Shown here piece after piece: positions 13,214 to 21,146 of a stretch of 39,619 nt of DNA. The notes below the pieces were generated by a model. It had not been told where the DNA came from and did not search any database. It saw nothing but the letters and a program-made list of their open reading frames with translations. A program made the translations under genes and the position numbers. The stretch covers positions 1 to 39,619 of the IMG/VR virus record IMGVR_UViG_3300044630_007113. The stretch is one strand, 5' to 3'. The DNA comes from a virus. The stretch's first letter is position 1. Each line of letters starts with the position of its first letter.

Positions 13214-13298
13214 GAGGGGAGATAGAATCAAGCGATTGATTGTGCTCATGCTATTCATAGGCATGTTGGGAATCTGGATAAAGTATATAAACATTTAA
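13197..13298 (+). CDS. Tiny membrane protein overlapping its neighbour
   Basis: 33 residues: basic N-terminus (MTGLFRRGDRIKR) and one hydrophobic helix (LIVLMLFIGMLGIWI). Starts inside the preceding gene. A TATATAA sequence within its last codons (13284-13290) may be the late box for the cyclophilin gene at 13313. Confidence 0.5.
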   Translation: MTGLFRRGDRIKRLIVLMLFIGMLGIWIKYINI

Positions 13299-13312
13299 AT
13301 AGAAAAAGAAAA

Positions 13313-13744
13313 ATGAGTCAAGTTAAAATCACTACAACTAAAGGCGATATGATCGCAGATCTTTATGATGAGGCAACCCCAGTTACCGTTGCTAACTTTT
13401 TAAAATTAATTAACCAGGGATTCTATAATGGATTGAACTTTCATAGAGTGATTCCGGGATTCATGGCCCAAGGTGGATGTCCAAATAAAAGAGGCGACGG
13501 CGGACCAGGCTATACCATTCCTTGCGAGACCGGCGGGCAGATGCAGGTTCATGATCGTGGGGTATTAAGTATGGCACACGCTGGACGCAATACCGGAGGT
13601 TCCCAGTTCTTTATCTGCTTCAATCGACAAGGAACACAGCATCTAGATCACAATCATACTTGTTTCGGGAAGGTTATAACAGGATTAGATGTATTAGATC
13701 AAATTAAACAGGGTGACGACATAATTTCAATCTCGGCGATTTAG
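13313..13744 (+). CDS. Cyclophilin-type peptidyl-prolyl cis-trans isomerase
   Basis: 143 residues, a minimal cyclophilin. It shows the catalytic FHRVIPGFMAQGG (Arg in FHR), the binding-site segments GGSQFFI and MAHAGRNTGG, and the terminal HLDHNHTCFGKVITGLDVLDQI. No signal peptide, so it is cytoplasmic. It catalyses proline isomerisation during folding and probably assists phage or secreted phage proteins. It has no capsid tag. The last codons run into the late box of the next gene. Confidence 0.95.
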   Translation: MSQVKITTTKGDMIADLYDEATPVTVANFLKLINQGFYNGLNFHRVIPGFMAQGGCPNKRGDGGPGYTIPCETGGQMQVHDRGVLSMAHAGRNTGGSQFFICFNRQGTQHLDHNHTCFGKVITGLDVLDQIKQGDDIISISAI

Positions 13745-13752
13745 ATATATAA
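13744..13752 (+). promoter_or_regulatory. Late promoter box GATATATAA
   Basis: Overlaps the end of the cyclophilin stop codon; 16 nt before the ATG at 13769. Confidence 0.7.
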
Positions 13753-13768
13753 GTGAAATAATAAAAAC

Positions 13769-15052
13769 ATGAAGTATTTAGTAGAATTTAAATCATGGAA
13801 TGATGAAAGTGCAATGAACGAGCAAGAAGATCCTTACTACGTGTGGGGATTCAAAGCAAACGATCAGGACGCTTCTGGAACAAGTAAAGTTGGATTTTCA
13901 TCATTGAAATCCTATAATAATTACAAGGCAGAGGGATATCCATTAGCAAAAGGACTAACCAAAGATATGAGCCTTTTAGACTGGATGAACACCGAAGGAT
14001 TTACAGATTGTGAAGAAAGAGTTTTGAAAATTGTTGGCGACGATCAATCTAAGACAGCTCTTGAGGGGTTTAAAGAAAAATTTCCAGAAAAGTATGCCAT
14101 GTTTATTGTGTATGCAACTCATGACAAGCTTCCGAAGGATTACAAGGGAGAACCAGTGGATAGAAAAGCACCATTAGATCTAGGTAAGAATGTAAAAATA
14201 TATGCTGCTGATTTTTATAATAATCGCGAAACCCCTGGAGCTCCTGGCGAATCAACAGATCCTAAATCTTCTGACACTCCTCCGATATTATACCCAGAGG
14301 TTAAACTAGAAATTCCTCAAGATATTGACACTTCAGATTTCTTTGAGTTTAATAGTTGGACACTTTCGGAGAAATTTAAAACGTGGTTAACTGAAAATGT
14401 GATAAATCCTTCTAAGGAAGCAATCTCTAAATTAAACCCGCCGGACGGCAAACCTAAATCATATCTTAATTCTCTGAAGATTACAACATCTTCTTCTACT
14501 ATTCCAAACGGGGTTTCTCCTGAGGATAAAAAGAAACATACTTTTGCCGAACTCTCTGATCTTAGAGCAGAATCTACTATTAAGTATTTAAAAGAAGAAT
14601 TAGCTAAGATTGGGGTATTAATTGACGGTGACACCAAAATAGAAAAATCGACTAAAGGCACCAATGCAGGTAAAAAATCCACGGTTGCTTATGCATCTCA
14701 GCCTGTTGGCACAGATTTAACTGGTACGTCTGGCGAAGAATGGGATAAAACCGATGCAAATAAACAAGCTCTTAAGAAATATCAGAAAGTTTCTGTAGAA
14801 GCTGGAATAATTTTTAATGACACTAAAAAGGAAGAACCGGTTAAAGGAGCAGAAACTAAACCAGAACCAATTAAGGTAGATCCTAAAAAACCAATAGAGG
14901 TTAAGGAAAAAGCTTTCTTCGTGACTATTACAGCAGGTAAGAAACCTAAATTTAAGATACCTAGACTTAGACTCAATATTGACTGGAACATGTTATTTTA
15001 CAAATTAGAAAATAAAAGAAAATGGGGAAGAATGAGCTGTCCTAAGTTTTAA
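13769..15052 (+). CDS. Tagged protein with OmpA-like domain
   Basis: 427 residues. The N-terminus MKYLVEFKSWNDESAMNEQ is a longer version of the tag; Met-Asn-Glu (16-18) is a possible cut. Residues 20-130 form an unknown domain. The segment FAELSDLRAESTIKYLKEELAKIGV resembles the L-S-x-x-R-A-x-x-V-x-x-Y-L signature of OmpA C-terminal peptidoglycan-binding domains, preceded by a beta strand (LKITTSS) as in that fold. A Lys/Glu/Pro-rich linker follows. It converges with zero spacing on the CAP gene. A packaged wall-binding protein is the working idea. Confidence 0.65.
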   Translation: MKYLVEFKSWNDESAMNEQEDPYYVWGFKANDQDASGTSKVGFSSLKSYNNYKAEGYPLAKGLTKDMSLLDWMNTEGFTDCEERVLKIVGDDQSKTALEGFKEKFPEKYAMFIVYATHDKLPKDYKGEPVDRKAPLDLGKNVKIYAADFYNNRETPGAPGESTDPKSSDTPPILYPEVKLEIPQDIDTSDFFEFNSWTLSEKFKTWLTENVINPSKEAISKLNPPDGKPKSYLNSLKITTSSSTIPNGVSPEDKKKHTFAELSDLRAESTIKYLKEELAKIGVLIDGDTKIEKSTKGTNAGKKSTVAYASQPVGTDLTGTSGEEWDKTDANKQALKKYQKVSVEAGIIFNDTKKEEPVKGAETKPEPIKVDPKKPIEVKEKAFFVTITAGKKPKFKIPRLRLNIDWNMLFYKLENKRKWGRMSCPKF

Positions 15053-15676
15053 TTATTCCTCAAAGACTAAGGTAACGTAGATTTCTTTACCCGTCGAAAC
15101 CGAACTGACCGAAAAATAATTCCAAAGTGGATTGATCAAATTCTTATAATGAGAAGGAGAATCAATCCACTTTTTTATGATCTCACTTGCAAGCATGGTG
15201 TATGTAACTCGATCTGCTTCCCACATGAAATTAAATCCTGGATATTTGGATTTTAAATTTTCATAATTTTCTTTATAAATATTAAGAGGAGCTGGCGTTG
15301 TTTCATGAAACAGATTCTCCCCAAAGTGTCCTCTACCTATAACTAGTCTTATTCTTTGTGTGAAATCTAATGAATCTCTTTCGTGGGAAAAATTACCAGT
15401 CCTTTCCATATATCTTGTTTGTTCCCTTGCCACACTGTCACATCTCTCTGAAATCTTTAATCTATTAAGATTGTTTTTCCTTCTGAATCTATTTAAATCT
15501 GAGATAATAATATCCTCTAGTTTTTTACAATCTATCCTCCACCCAAGTTTATTGTCATAGACTATTCTATTGTCAATAAGGTCTGCTGCTCTTCCAAGAT
15601 CCCCACTAATAATCACTACCTGGGAATTTGCTCTAATCGAGATGACACAGAAAATAATTAATATAAGCCTTTGCAT
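15053..15676 (-). CDS. Secreted CAP/SCP-domain protein
   Basis: 207 residues with a Sec signal peptide (MQRLILIIFCVISIRANSQ). The CAP signatures are visible: LNRFRRKNNLNRLKISERCDSVAREQTRYM, FSHERD, GENLF, IIKKWIDSPSHYKNLINPLW and the final beta strand EIYVTLVFE. Bacterial CAP proteins are exported and poorly understood. It is on the minus strand and would be expressed from the AT-rich region at about 15680-15690 (TATATTTG on that strand). Unlike its neighbours it bears an export signal instead of the capsid tag. Confidence 0.88.
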   Translation of the reverse strand: MQRLILIIFCVISIRANSQVVIISGDLGRAADLIDNRIVYDNKLGWRIDCKKLEDIIISDLNRFRRKNNLNRLKISERCDSVAREQTRYMERTGNFSHERDSLDFTQRIRLVIGRGHFGENLFHETTPAPLNIYKENYENLKSKYPGFNFMWEADRVTYTMLASEIIKKWIDSPSHYKNLINPLWNYFSVSSVSTGKEIYVTLVFEE

Positions 15677-15721
15677 GTATCCAAATATATAAAGATTCTA
15701 CGAAACAAAAAAATGCAACCG

Positions 15722-15730
15722 GATATATAG
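15722..15730 (+). promoter_or_regulatory. Late promoter box GATATATAG
   Basis: Ends 4 nt before the ATG at 15735. Confidence 0.7.
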
Positions 15731-15734
15731 AATC

Positions 15735-16568
15735 ATGAGAAGAATTAAAAATTTTAGCCTTTTTATAAAAGAGGCACAGCAAATACCACTTAGTGATCCG
15801 TCAAAAGATGGTGAGATTTTTGCGGGTGTACTTGCGGCTCACAAAGACGCAAAAGAAGAGCCTAGAGGAAGTAACAAAGGTCCAGAGGTTACCAAATATT
15901 TACAAGCAGTAGGTCTTTCTGGGGGTCTTCCTTGGTGTATGGCTTTTGTCTATTATATTTTCGATGAGGTTTGTAAAAGACTTGGAAAAACAAACGGCAC
16001 AGTTAAAACCGGAGGGTGTCTAAATCATTGGAATCAAGCACCAAGTGATGCTAAAATACCTGTTGATAGAGTAAAGTCAAACCCAAGCTTGATCCGTCCA
16101 GGGCAAATATTTATTATGACCCGCCCAGGAAAAGGATTAGGACACACTGGTATTGTAGTTTCTGTTAACGAGGGTGACAGATCTTTCACCTCAATGGAGG
16201 GAAACACTAACGACCAACTTAGTGGGGAAGGAGATAGAGTAGGTATCAACAAAAGAAAAATAGATGGCACCAACCTGGTTGGATTTATTGATTATTTTAA
16301 AAATAGCAGAACCCCGGAATTTGAAACTGATATCTCTAAGGCAATAACAGGAGAGGCATCAAAACTTTCGCCTTTAACTGGTGATGATGTTTATCCTGAC
16401 GACGAAACTGTTGGGGGTGAGTTAGGAAAAGCACCAGATGATGCAAGTTCTACTCTTATGCAGCAGGCATTATCCAATATAGTTTCTGGTCAAAATGCTA
16501 AAGGCTCAACCACATCAGACATAAAAACCGATGCTGATGCGAAAGAACTTTTGAAAGAGTTAAGATAA
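15735..16568 (+). CDS. Tagged CHAP-type peptidoglycan hydrolase
   Basis: 277 residues. The tag is MRRIKNFSLFIKEAQ, with Ile-Lys-Glu (11-13) before Ala14 as the predicted cut. The NlpC/P60-CHAP-like domain covers about 30-185: catalytic Cys68 in GLPWCMAF, His137 in GLGHTGIV, and a third polar residue in SMEGNTN (155-159). Such domains cleave peptide or amide bonds of the wall. The tag suggests it is packed in the head and delivered with DNA, unlike an ordinary endolysin. The C-terminal about 90 residues are low-complexity and acidic. Confidence 0.87.
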   Translation: MRRIKNFSLFIKEAQQIPLSDPSKDGEIFAGVLAAHKDAKEEPRGSNKGPEVTKYLQAVGLSGGLPWCMAFVYYIFDEVCKRLGKTNGTVKTGGCLNHWNQAPSDAKIPVDRVKSNPSLIRPGQIFIMTRPGKGLGHTGIVVSVNEGDRSFTSMEGNTNDQLSGEGDRVGINKRKIDGTNLVGFIDYFKNSRTPEFETDISKAITGEASKLSPLTGDDVYPDDETVGGELGKAPDDASSTLMQQALSNIVSGQNAKGSTTSDIKTDADAKELLKELR

Positions 16569-16578
16569 AAAATAAGAG

Positions 16579-16587
16579 GATATATAA
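16579..16587 (+). promoter_or_regulatory. Late promoter box GATATATAA
   Basis: 44 nt before the ATG at 16632, the longest leader among the tagged genes. Confidence 0.6.
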
Positions 16588-16631
16588 AACATCTCTAGAG
16601 ACGGGTGTAAAAATAATATTAGATTTTAATA

Positions 16632-18053
16632 ATGGGAATAGTAGGATCGTTTAATGACTGGATAATATCGGATAAACATTTAACTGAGAATGTTCAGGCA
16701 GCCAAACAATATATGTTAAAAAGATTCGCTAAATCTAAGAAGATTGAGGTTTCCGCTATTACGCCAGAGGATCAAGCCAAAATTTTTGCAAATGAAGATT
16801 ATAAAAGGGTTTTGGAACTAGTTCAGGTAAACCCAGGATTCACCTCCATGTTTGTAAAATTTAGGTTTGATCATAATATATCAATTGAAGAATTAGCTCA
16901 GCTATTTGAGAAAATAAAAGCAAACGACAAATTTTTAGCAGAACTTTCTATGCCTATTATTGAATTTCCAAATCAGGAAGAGGTTAATGGTGTTCCCCCT
17001 TTCGAGGCATTAATGGACGAGTTTAATCAAATTGAAACCAGGCGTAAAGCAAAGTGGATTATAAACGTACTCCCGGGGGATTTACGTAGAGCTGCCAGGG
17101 AATTACCAAAGGAAGATCTTCAGAGATTATACAACGCTGCCACTATTATGAATAATCTTGGTGATGAGGTTAAGATCCGTCTAATAAAAAAGGCAAAGGC
17201 CTTTACCAATCCGATGGATTTTGTGCAATATACCGAGGATTATGCTAAAGGATATCTTAACTCTGATGTACAAAGTAAAATTGATAAGTTAGAGGACCTT
17301 GAACCAGAGGGATCAGTAATTTATGCAGACGAGAGATACCTAATGTTAAGTGCACGTACAGAAAAAGCACAAAAAGAGTTATGTTCAATTGCTAATTGGT
17401 GTATTAACAGAGGAAGTTTTAATGATAGACAATATGCTGGAGGAGCTGTACAAATCAATACATTTGATTTTGGCTTACCCCCTACACACCCAAACCACCT
17501 GATCGGAACTACAATTTCATACGAGGGTAATGTAACATATAGCCACGATATCAATGATTCTAATGTTAGGCGAAGTGATGATATTGCTACACACTTTAAA
17601 CAATTTGGTTATCCAGATAGGCTAATTAACACATTAATCAGGGTTTTTCCCATGGAGTCAGCAATTAAAAAGCTTATTACTGAGCTATCCATGGACAAAA
17701 AACAACCGATCGAAATTTTAGAATTTGTGATTAAATCTAGTTATCAAGCTACTAGTAAAAATGACATTAGAGACAATACGATAGTTGATATAATTACCAC
17801 TAGAATGTCGTCACAAAAGTCAGAAATCCTTGATATTTATATGAAATATGGCATAATGTCAATTCTTTCAGCTAAGTTATTTAATTCATTATTAGGTAAA
17901 AGTATCGACGAGGAAACTAAATCTGCTATTATGGAAAAAACGCAAAAGATTTTTGGGATGCTTAGATCCATACAATCAAATCCAAAGATTTTCAAACCAA
18001 ATATGGAAAATTCGCTCAAAGCCGAGCCTGAAATTTTAGCATTGGTTAAATAA
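16632..18053 (+). CDS. Large putative packaged protein with WC motif region
   Basis: 473 residues. The N-terminus MGIVGSFNDWIISDKHLTENVQ is a variant of the tag with Leu-Thr-Glu (17-19) before Asn20. Residues 30-220 are helical. Around residues 230-320 there is a beta-rich domain, MLSARTEKAQKELCSIANWCIN...FNDRQYAGG...VTYSHD, resembling a W-C-I...Y domain I recall from other phage proteins but cannot name. The rest is helical. The late promoter supports virion or late function; no enzyme assignment. Confidence 0.65.
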   Translation: MGIVGSFNDWIISDKHLTENVQAAKQYMLKRFAKSKKIEVSAITPEDQAKIFANEDYKRVLELVQVNPGFTSMFVKFRFDHNISIEELAQLFEKIKANDKFLAELSMPIIEFPNQEEVNGVPPFEALMDEFNQIETRRKAKWIINVLPGDLRRAARELPKEDLQRLYNAATIMNNLGDEVKIRLIKKAKAFTNPMDFVQYTEDYAKGYLNSDVQSKIDKLEDLEPEGSVIYADERYLMLSARTEKAQKELCSIANWCINRGSFNDRQYAGGAVQINTFDFGLPPTHPNHLIGTTISYEGNVTYSHDINDSNVRRSDDIATHFKQFGYPDRLINTLIRVFPMESAIKKLITELSMDKKQPIEILEFVIKSSYQATSKNDIRDNTIVDIITTRMSSQKSEILDIYMKYGIMSILSAKLFNSLLGKSIDEETKSAIMEKTQKIFGMLRSIQSNPKIFKPNMENSLKAEPEILALVK

Positions 18054-18058
18054 TCATA

Positions 18059-18067
18059 GATATATAA
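18059..18067 (+). promoter_or_regulatory. Late promoter box GATATATAA
   Basis: 16 nt before the ATG at 18084. Confidence 0.7.
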
Positions 18068-18083
18068 ATAAAATAAATCGATT

Positions 18084-18317
18084 ATGAAGCACATTAAATT
18101 ATTTGAAACCTGGGACGTAAAAGAAGAATCACAATTCATGTATGATATTGACAACTTAGCAGATCCTACTGAAGATTCATTACCAGCATACGCAAAGGAT
18201 TTCGACGAAGAAACACCTGAAGAGGAGGAAGCAGACTTTAAAGCAGAGTATGATCCTTATGACTTCGAAGCAGAAGAAGCGGAAGAAGTAGAAGAGGGTG
18301 AATCAGAAGAAGAATAG
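18084..18317 (+). CDS. Tagged highly acidic small protein
   Basis: 77 residues. The tag is MKHIKLFETWD, with Leu-Phe-Glu (6-8) before Thr9. The rest is almost entirely acidic (long Glu/Asp runs ending EEGESEEE) and surely disordered. An acidic packaged peptide could neutralise basic internal proteins, act in the prohead core or mimic DNA. It has its own late promoter and a terminator after it. Confidence 0.75.
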   Translation: MKHIKLFETWDVKEESQFMYDIDNLADPTEDSLPAYAKDFDEETPEEEEADFKAEYDPYDFEAEEAEEVEEGESEEE

Positions 18318-18340
18318 TCACACATAGAGAATTAATTAAA

Positions 18341-18368
18341 ATCCCGGCAATCCTGGGATTTTTTTTTG
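18341..18368 (+). terminator. Rho-independent terminator
   Basis: Stem ATCCCGG/CCTGGGAT (with a wobble pair) around CAAT, followed by nine Ts. It separates the acidic tagged gene from the sugar-nucleotide operon. Confidence 0.85.
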
Positions 18369-18382
18369 TTTGACCCTTAAAT

Positions 18383-18402
18383 AATTCAATATTGATTGAA
18401 TT
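18383..18402. promoter_or_regulatory. AATTCAAT-ATTG-ATTGAATT inverted repeat, possible operator
   Basis: Perfect 8-bp inverted repeat with a 4-nt spacer, 27 bp before the ATG of the epimerase operon. A TATAATTG box (18420-18427) just before the ATG could be its promoter, so the repeat is well placed for a regulator. Confidence 0.45.
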
Positions 18403-18429
18403 CATTAGACCTTTTCATCTATAATTGTC

Positions 18430-19401
18430 ATGAAGATTTTGATCACAGGAGGGGCTGGATATTTAGGCTCCGTTATCACCGGAAAGATATTAAATGCCGG
18501 TCACGAAGTTGTCGTTTTGGATAAATTGATATTCAATCAGACATCTCTATTAGTTTACACCTCAAACCCTAATTTTAGATTCATTCACGGGGATGTTAGA
18601 AATGAATCATTATTAGAAAAACTTTGCAATGAGGTTGATGCAATCATCCCTTTAGCTGCGGTCGTTGGATTTCCTGCATGTGATGCTGAACCTGAATTGG
18701 CTGAAGAAATTAACTATAAACAAATATTCAATATTTTTAAATTTACTCTAGGTAAAAATAAAAAAATTTTGTATCCTAACACTAACAGTGGATATGGCAT
18801 CGGGGTAGGGCAAACCGAATGTACAGAAGAATCCCCATTAAATCCTATATCAATTTATGGCAAAACAAAATGTAATGCTGAAGATTTATTAAAATCAAGT
18901 ACTGATGCTATCATCTTTAGATTAGCAACTGTATTCGGTGTATCCCCGAGGATGAGGACAGATTTGCTAGTTAATGACTTCACGTATAAAGCTATTACAG
19001 ACAAATACATTGTGGTTTTTGAGAAGAACTTTAAAAGAAACTTCATCCACATTCAAGATGTTGCAAATGTCTTTCTATTTATGTTAGAAAATTATGAGAA
19101 ATATAGCGGTGAGATTTTTAACGTTGGTCTAAGTACTGCAAATTTAAGTAAGCAGGAATTACTTGAAAAAATACAAAATCATGTTAAGAACTTTGCGATC
19201 TCTTATAATGACTATTACGAGGACCCAGATAAAAGAGATTATATTGTATCGAATTCAAAAATTGAATCAACTGGCTGGTTTCCTGAGTGGGATATAGATA
19301 GAGGAATAAAGGAATTGATAATGGGTTACCAAATGATTGTACCGAAAATGGGTGCAGAATTCAGAAATGGATTTCCCCTAGGATATGCAAATAATATGTA
19401 A
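18430..19401 (+). CDS. NAD-dependent nucleotide-sugar epimerase/dehydratase (extended SDR)
   Basis: 323 residues. The nucleotide site is ITGGAGYLGSVI (residues 5-16), then GDVRN, LAAVVG, and the catalytic YxxxK in SIYGKTKCNAE with an upstream Ser/Thr (NTNSGYG). RNFIHIQDVANVF and the end fit the substrate domain of nucleotide-sugar epimerases. It acts on an NDP-sugar in the cytoplasm. It starts a four-gene operon with an RmlC-like epimerase and a split thiamine-diphosphate enzyme, suggesting synthesis of an unusual sugar. Confidence 0.92.
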   Translation: MKILITGGAGYLGSVITGKILNAGHEVVVLDKLIFNQTSLLVYTSNPNFRFIHGDVRNESLLEKLCNEVDAIIPLAAVVGFPACDAEPELAEEINYKQIFNIFKFTLGKNKKILYPNTNSGYGIGVGQTECTEESPLNPISIYGKTKCNAEDLLKSSTDAIIFRLATVFGVSPRMRTDLLVNDFTYKAITDKYIVVFEKNFKRNFIHIQDVANVFLFMLENYEKYSGEIFNVGLSTANLSKQELLEKIQNHVKNFAISYNDYYEDPDKRDYIVSNSKIESTGWFPEWDIDRGIKELIMGYQMIVPKMGAEFRNGFPLGYANNM

Positions 19402-19402
19402 G

Positions 19403-19951
19403 ATGATGAGTAACAAATGGGACGAATTTACTGAAGCACCTTCGAAAAAGTTTGGATACGAAGTTCCAATATTTACACCCTCGATCTATAGAGAATATAG
19501 AGGAGAGATCTTTACCACGTTTCATAGTGAAGAACATCCAGTAATGAGACATATTCATTATGATAAGAATGAGATCAGTATTCACGGAAGATTTTCGAAA
19601 TCATATAAAGGGGTATTAAGAGGATTACATTACGATAATAAGACCTGGAAATTAGTTCAAGCAGCGATCGGAGACATCTATCTTATCGTTTTAGATATGA
19701 GAAAATTATCCCCAACTTTTGGAGATTGGGAATCATTTATGATCACAGAGAAGGATCGTAACCAGGTTCTAGTTCCTCCCGGATTTGCTAATGGACATTA
19801 TGCCTTAACAAATTGCATGTTTCATTATAATTTATTCTACAAAGATGGATATGTTGATGCTGATGAGCAGGGTGTAGTTAAATGGAACGATCCTGAGTAT
19901 CAGATGGAATGGCCAACAGATAAACCAATATTACAAAAAAGAGACCGATGA
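19403..19951 (+). CDS. RmlC-like dTDP-sugar 3,5-epimerase (cupin)
   Basis: 182 residues from the ATG one base after the epimerase stop (frame open from 19385). RmlC features: KGVLRGLHYD with the catalytic His, KLVQAAIGDIYLIVLDMR, LVPPGFANGHYAL, and the C-terminal VKWNDPEYQMEWP...ILQKRD typical of the dTDP-4-keto-rhamnose epimerase family. It would epimerise C3/C5 of a 4-keto sugar. It overlaps the next gene in ATGA, so the operon is coupled. The N-terminal 45 residues are longer than usual for the family. Confidence 0.9.
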   Translation: MMSNKWDEFTEAPSKKFGYEVPIFTPSIYREYRGEIFTTFHSEEHPVMRHIHYDKNEISIHGRFSKSYKGVLRGLHYDNKTWKLVQAAIGDIYLIVLDMRKLSPTFGDWESFMITEKDRNQVLVPPGFANGHYALTNCMFHYNLFYKDGYVDADEQGVVKWNDPEYQMEWPTDKPILQKRDR

Positions 19952-20580
19952 TAAAAAATTTAGAAAAATATCCTATTGTTACAGATCCAATATACACCAA
20001 AGAGGATTTATCAAAGTTTGAAAGGTTAATTGCTGATCACTGGGAAGCAGGAAAAATCAAAGGACCAGTACACCTAAGCGGAGGTAATGAGAACCAATTA
20101 ATCGAGATTGGAAAAAGAATTAGATCAACTGATTGGGTTTTTTCAACCTGGAGATCACATTATCATGCTCTAATTAAAGGAGTATGTCCGGTTTGGCTAG
20201 AGGAGGAAATTATAGCGGGTCGATCAATAACAATAGTAAGTCAAGAAGAAAGATTTTATGCTTCTGCTATAGTGGGAGCTATAATTCCGATAGCAACTGG
20301 TGTTGCTCTTTCTAATAAGAGAGAAAATCGCAACGATAAAGTTTGGTGCTTTGTTGGTGATATGGCTTTTGAAACTGGGGGATTTTATGAGATGCACAAG
20401 TATGCTAAAAATCTAAACCTTCCAATAGTGTTTGTTGTTGAAGATAATCACGTTTCAACCAATACTCCAACAATAGAAACCTGGGGAGGGATTAAAAGAG
20501 AAATCCCAGATAATGTTATCTGGTACGAATATGAAAAAGAATGGCCACATTACGGAACTGGTAAATGGGTGGTTTTTTAA
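19948..20580 (+). CDS. Thiamine-diphosphate enzyme, E1-alpha-like subunit
   Basis: 210 residues. STWRSHYHALIKG, IVGAIIPIATGVAL and the cofactor motif VGDMAFETGGFYEMHKYAKNLNLPIVFVVEDN (starts GD, ends N about 25-30 residues later) are those of the alpha subunit of 2-oxoacid dehydrogenase or acetoin-dehydrogenase-type enzymes. It is shorter than the usual about 330 residues, lacking most of the C-terminal part. It pairs with the pyrimidine-domain gene 17 nt downstream. The sugar-operon context suggests carbon-carbon chemistry on a sugar, not central metabolism. Confidence 0.87.
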   Translation: MIKNLEKYPIVTDPIYTKEDLSKFERLIADHWEAGKIKGPVHLSGGNENQLIEIGKRIRSTDWVFSTWRSHYHALIKGVCPVWLEEEIIAGRSITIVSQEERFYASAIVGAIIPIATGVALSNKRENRNDKVWCFVGDMAFETGGFYEMHKYAKNLNLPIVFVVEDNHVSTNTPTIETWGGIKREIPDNVIWYEYEKEWPHYGTGKWVVF

Positions 20581-20597
20581 CTAATAAAAATAATAAT

Positions 20598-21146
20598 ATG
20601 AGTCAACCAGAATATACACCTTACAAAGATGCTCTGACCAATTCGATGACATTCCTTGGAGAGCAACCAGATACTGTTTTTATCGGACAACAACTTCTAT
20701 GGCACGGAAATCCTATGAGTACTACAATTGGTAATGTTCCAAAGGATAAAATGATTGAAGTTCCTGTAATGGAAGAATCCCAAATGGGCATGTCTCTAGG
20801 GATGGCAATGGCTGGGGATTTTGTTATCACATTTTATCCTCGCTGGGATTTTTTAATCTGTGCAACGAATCAATTGGTAAACCACGTTGATAAGATAAAT
20901 TTAATGAGCCAGGGAAAATGGGATACTAATATGATAATTAGATTAGGAAAAGGATCAGATAAACCACTAGATCCTGGACATCAGCATAGAGGTAATTATC
21001 TGGCAGAATTTAAATCGATGTGTCCAAATATTAATTTTCATGATCTTAATAAATGGAATGATATTGAAGAGATCTATAAGAGTGCATATGAAAATGGAGG
21101 TATTCATGTTATAGTAGAATACCCCGAATTATATTACATTCAATAA
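20598..21146 (+). CDS. Thiamine-diphosphate enzyme, E1-beta/transketolase pyrimidine-domain-like subunit
   Basis: 182 residues from the ATG at 20598 (frame open from 20565). YKDALTNSMTFLGEQPDTVFIGQQL, EVPVMEESQMGMSLGMAMAGDFVITFYPRWDFLICATNQLVNHVDK corresponds to the beta-subunit pyrimidine-binding domain; the Glu in VPVMEES is the residue expected to activate the cofactor. It lacks the C-terminal transketolase domain. With the preceding gene it would make a minimal heteromeric enzyme. It ends one base before the stop of the convergent gene. Confidence 0.85.
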   Translation: MSQPEYTPYKDALTNSMTFLGEQPDTVFIGQQLLWHGNPMSTTIGNVPKDKMIEVPVMEESQMGMSLGMAMAGDFVITFYPRWDFLICATNQLVNHVDKINLMSQGKWDTNMIIRLGKGSDKPLDPGHQHRGNYLAEFKSMCPNINFHDLNKWNDIEEIYKSAYENGGIHVIVEYPELYYIQ

